NCBI GenBank assembly: GCA_023511835.1
Contig: JAIMAT010000013.1
Span: 1-40,344 of the forward strand
Direction of reading: 5' to 3'
DNA length: 40,344 nt
DNA from: Bacillota bacterium
Lineage (GTDB): Bacteria; Bacillota; Sulfobacillia; JAIMAT01
Under the pieces are notes generated by a model. It had not been told where the DNA came from, did not search any database, and saw only the letters and a list, made by a program, of their open reading frames with translations. This document shows, one piece after another, positions 37,201 to 40,344 of this stretch (positions are counted from its first letter, which is position 1; the number at the start of each line of letters is the position of its first letter). Both the position numbers and the translations under genes were made by a program.

Positions 37201-37374
37201 CCGGGCCGCCCGCGCGAAGCGGACCGCGCCGCTGACGTTGTCGTGGTCGGTGAGCGCCAGCGCGGGCATGCCCAGCTCGGCGGCGCGCCGCACCAGCTCT
37301 TCGGGCGAGCTGGCGCCGTCCAGGAAGGAGAAGTAGGAATGGACGTGCAGGTGGACGAACGGCGGGCGGTTCAC
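34219..37374 (-). CDS. dnaE2: Error-prone DNA polymerase III alpha subunit, DnaE2/ImuC type
   Basis: A 1051-residue C-family DNA polymerase. The PHP domain begins with HLHVHSYFSFLDG and ALTDHDN; the catalytic palm has KPDIDLDFD with Asp384 and Asp386, and VKVDLLSLKAL supplies the third Asp region. RHSGRGSAGAS and IRPGPIKGNMVDPY are further family blocks. An OB domain near the end contains SGRTVVFLSLEDETGL, and the protein stops there without the tau-binding tail of replicative DnaE1. Length and C-terminus fit DnaE2 (ImuC), which makes mutagenic translesion patches. The GTG start at 37374 has GGAGAGGGAG upstream. It follows an ImuB-like fragment and a DUF6504 gene in one leftward unit. Confidence 0.93.
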   Translation of the reverse strand: MNRPPFVHLHVHSYFSFLDGASSPEELVRRAAELGMPALALTDHDNVSGAVRFARAARAAGIQPIQGAEVTLEGGYHLTLLATGPAGYARLCRLLSEAHLNHPRGRPRVRWQDLEAHRQGLIALSGCRRGEIARRLLRRDFAGALEAARRYRLLWGERFYLEVQESLLPGDRFLNRHLQELGERLGIPLVATHDVHYATREGFRTHDLLSCVRLGIPVEEAHPERPLNDDLSLHDPAVMARRFAWAPEALEHAWEIARLCQPALDPARRRYPRFPVPEGESADGYLRRLALAGARERYGRLTPAVRERLERELRVVERLGYADYFLTAWQVVEDARREGIRHSGRGSAGASALAYCLRLTEVDPIARNLPFERFLSLERAEKPDIDLDFDARYRDRVAERVIARYGQEHVAAVATYVTYQARSAVRDMGKVLGYPAEEVDALAKSLPHLPADAIPEALERFPELRRGPWREERYRPLLEASARLAGLPRFLGTHLGGLVISGEPVREVTPLQWAAKRVQIAQFDRDDVEELNLVKVDLLSLKALSLLEDAAADLLRKRPGFRYEALPLDDPATYRLLRKGQTVGVFQLESPAQRALQARLGAERLEDVVASLALIRPGPIKGNMVDPYVARRQGREPVTFPHPALAPILEKTYGVVLFQEQVIAIATELAGFTPGEADRLRRLMTHARSRQEMRAMGEEFVRRAVARGVGEATARQVFASLEGYASYGFCEAHAAAFATTSYWTAYLSAHHPAHFFAALLNNQPMGFYAPATLVNEARNRGVRFLGLDVNRSGERFAVEGRDGREAIRIPLARVKGIRQAELGSILEARRAAPFTSFADFRRRTRVERETLERLILAGAFDALHPNRRALLAWLPPAAGPSGPAGVQQPLAIEPAEAGPDFTPEERLLLEYQVLGMSAQGHPMHLWRDRLRREGYLSRRELERVADGRLVRVAGLPVRPHRPPTRSGRTVVFLSLEDETGLTDVTVFEGTYQRYGHLLFGPETPPLRVVGRLQRRGLGLAVVAEWIGELRADGLSPRTAAGTARERGLPAR

Positions 37375-37482
37375 GGCCGGACTCCCTCTCCTGTCCTTCG
37401 CGTTCCTCCGCGGCCGGGGCCGGGTGCTCCGCGGCGACGGCGCGGCCTGGGCGGCGCAGCCGGCCCCCCTCCGCGGGCGCCT

Positions 37483-37731
37483 TCAGTCGTAGAGCCGGTA
37501 GAGGTGCCAGGAAGAGGCGGCCCCGGAGTCGCGATAGATCTCCCAGAGCGCGCCGTCGGCGGTCTGGAGGCGGAAGAAGAGCTTGGGCGGCTCGCCCGCC
37601 CACCAGCGCCCGACGTCCCTCCAACGCTCCAGGACGGCCTCCACCGGGTAGCGGCGCCCGCGCCAGAGGAGAAGCCTCGGCCGGCCGGAGGGCGTGCAGA
37701 GGACGCGCAGGGGACGGCCCACGCCGCTCAC
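37483..37731 (-). CDS. DUF6504 family protein
   Basis: An 82-residue protein matching DUF6504, a small family commonly encoded between Y-family polymerase-like genes and dnaE2 in damage-inducible cassettes. Visible core: RPLRVLCTPSGRPRLLLWRG, PVEAVLERWRDVGRWW and FFRLQTADGALWEIYRD. The GTG at 37731 overlaps the stop of the upstream little-finger gene (GTGA); a second GTG at 37722 with GGGGAG eight bases upstream is also possible. dnaE2 starts 108 bases downstream. No function has been established for the family that I know of; its context suggests a mutasome accessory role. Confidence 0.8.
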   Translation of the reverse strand: MSGVGRPLRVLCTPSGRPRLLLWRGRRYPVEAVLERWRDVGRWWAGEPPKLFFRLQTADGALWEIYRDSGAASSWHLYRLYD

Positions 37732-38237
37732 TCCCCGTCCCGGCCGCCGCCGCGGAGCGGATCGTAGAAGGCGAGCATCCTCTCCCGCCGGGCGGCGGAG
37801 CCCGTCCCGGCCGAGGCACCTCCCCGCAGGACGGCCAGCGGGTAGCGGCGGTTGACCTCCCGGAGCGCCGCCTCCAGGCGGTGCTCGCGGTCGGCGTGGC
37901 GGCCTCCCGTCAGGTCGAGTTGGGCGAAGGCCAGCGGCATCAGGCGCGCGGCCCGGAGCGCGAGGTGCTCCGCCGGACCGGGCAGCGGCCACGTCTCAAG
38001 GAGCCGGGCGACCGCGGAGGGCAGGCCGGCCGGCGGCGCCTGGAGCGGGAGGAGGGTGGAACGCGTCCGCTCCCGCCCCGCGGCGCGGAGACGGACCTGC
38101 ACCTCCTGCCAGGCCAGGCCGCGCTCCTCGAGCTCCCTGGCGAGCCGTTCGGCCAGCTGGCGGGCGAGGGCCACCAGCCGTTCGCGCGAGTCGACCTCCT
38201 CCAGCGCGAGCGATTCCACCAGCGATTCATCCGGCAC
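37728..38237 (-). CDS. Stand-alone Y-family polymerase little-finger protein (ImuB C-terminal-like)
   Basis: A 169-residue protein whose body matches the little-finger region of ImuB/DinB polymerases: a helix (LVALARQLAERLARELEERG), a strand block (WQEVQVRLRAAG), TRSTLLPLQAPP, a second helix (AVARLLETWPLPG), LALRAARLMPLAFAQLDL, and the closing helix EHRLEAALREVNRRYPLAVLRG. FYDPLR near the end also recalls ImuB tails. The palm, fingers and thumb are absent. The frame stays open upstream but that stretch is antisense to the S24 gene and has no polymerase motifs. The GTG at 38237 is preceded by AAGGTGG five bases away. It sits exactly where imuB sits in imuB-DUF6504-dnaE2 cassettes. It may be a natural catalytic-domain-less adaptor or a decayed ImuB. 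Confidence 0.75.
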   Translation of the reverse strand: MPDESLVESLALEEVDSRERLVALARQLAERLARELEERGLAWQEVQVRLRAAGRERTRSTLLPLQAPPAGLPSAVARLLETWPLPGPAEHLALRAARLMPLAFAQLDLTGGRHADREHRLEAALREVNRRYPLAVLRGGASAGTGSAARRERMLAFYDPLRGGGRDGE

Positions 38238-38261
38238 GGTTTCCACCTTCCCCGGAAGAGT

Positions 38262-38278
38262 GTTCCCACTTCGTGAAC
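38262..38278. promoter_or_regulatory. Candidate S24 repressor operator, leftward promoter side
   Basis: GTTCCCACTTCGTGAAC is a 17-bp imperfect inverted repeat of GTTC/GAAC half-sites, 25 bases upstream of the little-finger gene start. It matches the site at 38350-38366 at 11 of 17 positions in the same orientation, including GTGAAC at the right end. Operator function is inferred. Confidence 0.55.
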
Positions 38279-38326
38279 GGAAAAAGGCGTGCGAGGCCCG
38301 GTGCGGATCCGGAGGCCTTGTTGAGA

Positions 38327-38356
38327 TTGCAAGACCGGGTGCGCCCAGTGTACACT
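38327..38356 (+). promoter_or_regulatory. Sigma-A-like promoter of the S24 repressor gene
   Basis: TTGCAA (38327-38332) and TACACT (38351-38356) are separated by 18 bases. The -10 lies within the inverted repeat at 38350-38366, so a repressor bound there would block transcription. Confidence 0.6.
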
Positions 38357-38366
38357 CGAAGTGAAC
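38350..38366. promoter_or_regulatory. Candidate S24 repressor operator, rightward promoter side
   Basis: GTACACTCGAAGTGAAC is a 17-bp inverted repeat (six of eight arm positions pair) overlapping the -10 box of the repressor promoter. It shares its layout with the site at 38262-38278, 88 bases away centre to centre. Confidence 0.6.
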
Positions 38367-38441
38367 AGCCGTCAACGGCGGAGGGCGGAGGCGCCGCGGG
38401 GCCCGCGGCGGGCGGCCGGGCCGCTCCGGGGAGGCCGGAGG

Positions 38442-39359
38442 ATGGGGAAGAGGGCGGAGAAGGGGACGGCGGAGAAGGAGAGACGGGGGCGGCAGCCCGG
38501 GACGGGCAGCGCGGCGCTGGGCGGCCTCCTGGCTGCCCTGCGCCTCTCGCGGGGCCTCTCGTTGCGCGAGCTGGGGCGGCGGATCGGCAAGGCGGCCTCG
38601 ACCGTCCAGGCCTGGGAGCAGGGCCGGCGGATGCCCGGGCTCGACGACCTGATGGTCCTCGCCCACGAGCTCGGATACGAGCTGGAGGAGCTGGTCCGTC
38701 TGGCCGCCGCGCCCCGCCGGCAGCTGAGGCAGGAGCTGGCCGCCACCCGAAGGGAGCTGCGGCGGCTGGAGCCGGGAGGGCGTCCGGGCGTCGCGGAGGG
38801 GGAGCCGTCGCGGCGGCGGCTGGAGCTGGAGCGGCGCCGGGCCTTCCTGGAGCGCCTCCTGGCCGCCAGCGAGGCGGCGGGAGGCGAGCGGGACGGCGCC
38901 GGCGCGGCACTCCCCGAACTGGCGCGCCTCGGCGCGCTTCCCGCGCGCCGCCTGCCCGTGGCGGGCGAGATCGCGGCGGGCCGGCCGCGCTTCGCCCTGG
39001 AGGAGGCGGGCGACTTCGTCGACGTCCCTCCGGGGATGGCGGCCGCCTATGCGCTCCGGGTGGTGGGCGACAGCATGGTAGGGGCGGGCATCGATCCGGG
39101 CGACGTGGTGCTGGTGCGGAGCGAGGAGGCCGCGGAGCCCGGTGCGGTGGTGGTGGCGCTGCTGGGCGGGCAGGAGGTGACCGTCAAGCACTTGGTCCGC
39201 GTGGGTGAGCGGTACTTCCTGCGCGCCAACAACCCGGCGCGCGACTACGCGGACATCCCCCTGGGACCGGAGGACCGCCTGCTGGGGGTCGTGGAGGGCG
39301 TCCTGAAGCGCCCGGGGCCGCCTCCGAAGGAGGGGCGGGCGCGATGGGCGAGATCCTGA
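38442..39359 (+). CDS. XRE-S24 self-cleaving repressor (LexA/cI-like)
   Basis: A 305-residue regulator. An XRE helix-turn-helix (about residues 28-86, LSLRELGRRIGKAASTVQAWEQG) is joined by a charged coiled-coil-like linker (about 90-150) to an S24 peptidase domain. The cleavage site is probably Ala174-Gly175 in PVAGEIAAG, the nucleophile is Ser211 in GDSMVGAGIDPGD, and the Lys is Lys249 in VTVKHL. Such proteins cut themselves when RecA filaments form, releasing damage-response genes. The ATG at 38442 is chosen because GGGGAGG lies seven bases upstream; an in-frame GTG at 38361 falls inside an operator. It diverges from the dnaE2 cassette and overlaps the DUF72 gene by 16 bases. The DNA-binding part is XRE, not LexA's winged helix. 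Confidence 0.9.
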   Translation: MGKRAEKGTAEKERRGRQPGTGSAALGGLLAALRLSRGLSLRELGRRIGKAASTVQAWEQGRRMPGLDDLMVLAHELGYELEELVRLAAAPRRQLRQELAATRRELRRLEPGGRPGVAEGEPSRRRLELERRRAFLERLLAASEAAGGERDGAGAALPELARLGALPARRLPVAGEIAAGRPRFALEEAGDFVDVPPGMAAAYALRVVGDSMVGAGIDPGDVVLVRSEEAAEPGAVVVALLGGQEVTVKHLVRVGERYFLRANNPARDYADIPLGPEDRLLGVVEGVLKRPGPPPKEGRARWARS

Positions 39360-40165
39360 TCGGCACCTCGGGGTACAGCTACAAGGACTGGATCGGCCCC
39401 TTCTACCCGCCCGGCCTGCCGGAGCGGAGGATGCTGGAGTTCTACGCCCGGCGCTTCCCCTTCACCGAGGTGAACGCCACCTACTACCGGTTGCCCGCGG
39501 CCCGGACCTTCGAGAGCATGGCACGCCGCGTGCCGCCCGGCTTCCTCTTCGCGGTCAAGGGCTACCGCGGGCTGACCCACGAGCGGAGCGAGGCTTCGGA
39601 GCGCGAGGCGCGTCTCTTCCGTGAGGCGCTGGAGCCGCTGCGGGCCGGGGGGCGCCTGGGGGCGGTCCTCCTCCAGTTCCCCTACGCCTTCCGCAACCGG
39701 GAGGAGGAACGCGCCTGGCTCGGCCGCCTCCGCCGCTGGCTGGACGGGCTGCCCCTGGTGGCGGAGTTCCGGCACGAGGGATGGTTCCGGCCGGCGACCT
39801 ACGCCTGGCTCCGGGAGCTGGGCGTGGGCCTGGTCTGCGTCGACGCGCCGAGGCTGCCCGGGCTTCCTCCGCCCGTGGCCGAGCGGACCGCCCCCGTCGC
39901 CTACGTCCGCTTCCACGGGCGGAACGCCTCGCGCTGGTGGAGCCACGAGGAGGCCTACGAGCGGTACGACTACCTCTACCGGACGGCCGAGCTGGAGGAG
40001 TGGGTGCCGCGGTTGCGCGCGCTGGCCGCCGGGGAGGGTCGCCTCTTGGTCGCCTTCAACAACCACTACCAGGGCCAGGCGGTGGTCAACGCGCGCATGC
40101 TCGCCCGTCTGCTGGGCGTGGAGCCGGCAGGCGAGGGGCCGCCGGAGGGCGAACCGCCTCGCTGA
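39344..40165 (+). CDS. DUF72 (YecE-like) TIM-barrel protein
   Basis: A 273-residue DUF72 family protein. Characteristic stretches are ILIGTSGYSYKDWIGPFYPP at the start, FTEVNATYYRLP, FLFAVKGYRGLTH, AVLLQFPYAF, VAEFRHEGWF, YVRFHGRN and the C-terminal AFNNHYQGQAVVNA. The family adopts a TIM-barrel fold and its activity is unknown. The ATG at 39344 lies inside the last codons of the S24 repressor gene, so the two are translationally coupled and probably induced together. That association makes a DNA-damage role worth considering, but it is inference only. Confidence 0.92.
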   Translation: MGEILIGTSGYSYKDWIGPFYPPGLPERRMLEFYARRFPFTEVNATYYRLPAARTFESMARRVPPGFLFAVKGYRGLTHERSEASEREARLFREALEPLRAGGRLGAVLLQFPYAFRNREEERAWLGRLRRWLDGLPLVAEFRHEGWFRPATYAWLRELGVGLVCVDAPRLPGLPPPVAERTAPVAYVRFHGRNASRWWSHEEAYERYDYLYRTAELEEWVPRLRALAAGEGRLLVAFNNHYQGQAVVNARMLARLLGVEPAGEGPPEGEPPR

Positions 40166-40199
40166 GATCGCTTCGCGGCGGGCGGGAGGTGGGGGGAGC

Positions 40200-40344
40200 A
40201 TGGCGGTGAGGGAGGCGCCGGCGGCCCGGGGGAGGACTTCCCCCTCCTGGCTGGCCGAGCTGGAGCGGGAGCTTCCGCGGGAGCGGCTCTTGGCGGAGCC
40301 GGGGGAGCTGGCGGTCTACGGCTACGACGCGACGGGGGAGGCGG
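40200..40344 (+). CDS. FAD-linked oxidase (GlcD-like), N-terminal part, cut by the window edge
   Basis: The first 48 codons of a gene that continues beyond the window. The ATG at 40200 has GGGAGGTGGGGGGAG immediately upstream. The translation WLAELERELPRERLLAEPG followed by AVYGYDATGEA matches the N-terminus of GlcD-type FAD oxidases (helix, then the YxYDATG motif before the PCMH domain). It would be a second GlcD-like protein in addition to the one at 6864-8291. Substrate and partners are unknown because the rest is missing. Confidence 0.7.
   Translation, partial: MAVREAPAARGRTSPSWLAELERELPRERLLAEPGELAVYGYDATGEA

Noticed and set aside
34387-37767. A very long open frame on the + strand opposite dnaE2
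   Set aside because: It lies antisense to a clearly recognisable polymerase, has Gly/Arg/Pro-skewed composition and no domain motif. Such frames arise in very GC-rich DNA because stop codons are rare.
38238-39191. Upstream extension of the little-finger gene to give a full-length Y-family polymerase
   Set aside because: The frame is open but is antisense to the S24 repressor gene, and contains none of the polymerase palm motifs (no DxDxFFA-like or SxDE-like sequence).

Overview
The window is a very GC-rich, densely packed bacterial chromosome segment. A complete GerA/GerC/GerB-type spore germination receptor operon, PdxS/PdxT vitamin B6 synthesis, LutABC, frequent GTG/TTG starts and strong GGAGG-like ribosome binding sites point to an endospore-forming, high-GC member of the Bacillota (the kind of lineage represented by Thermaerobacter, Symbiobacterium or Limnochorda). 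The genus cannot be fixed from this sequence. No rRNA, tRNA, CRISPR array, insertion sequence or prophage block was seen.

Layout. 1-3.8 kb: a heterodimeric ABC exporter pair. 3.9-4.8 kb: a GH25 lysozyme with a peptidoglycan-binding domain but no signal peptide. 5.2-16.6 kb: a hydroxy-acid island. A leftward operon encodes a glycolate oxidase (GlcE, GlcF, GlcD) and a lactate/glycolate permease. It diverges from a rightward run of malate synthase, LutA, LutB, LutC and a DJ-1/PfpI protein. Together these could import glycolate and lactate, oxidise them to glyoxylate and pyruvate, and feed glyoxylate into malate. 16.6-20.9 kb: a leftward germination receptor operon in the order A-C-B plus a small two-helix fourth gene. 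21-24.4 kb: a lipoprotein, a methyl-accepting chemotaxis protein and a membrane-anchored orphan. 24.4-27.3 kb: leftward beta-carbonic anhydrase, NfeD/ClpP-class membrane protease and stomatin-like protein. 27.4-30 kb: a sigma-A-like promoter, an FMN riboswitch, then pdxS, pdxT and a CvpA-family membrane protein. 30-34.2 kb: a metal-dependent amidohydrolase, a DASS-like permease and an MFS permease. 34.2-40.2 kb: a damage-response-like cassette. A self-cleaving XRE-S24 repressor and a DUF72 protein run rightward. A stand-alone Y-family polymerase little-finger domain, a DUF6504 protein and DnaE2 run leftward, and two related inverted repeats lie in the shared intergenic region. The right edge holds the start of another FAD-linked oxidase.

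The two most unusual observations are (i) an FMN (RFN) riboswitch whose next gene is pdxS rather than a riboflavin gene, and (ii) a mutasome-like DnaE2 cassette whose ImuB-type partner consists only of the little-finger region, with no polymerase catalytic domain anywhere in the window.
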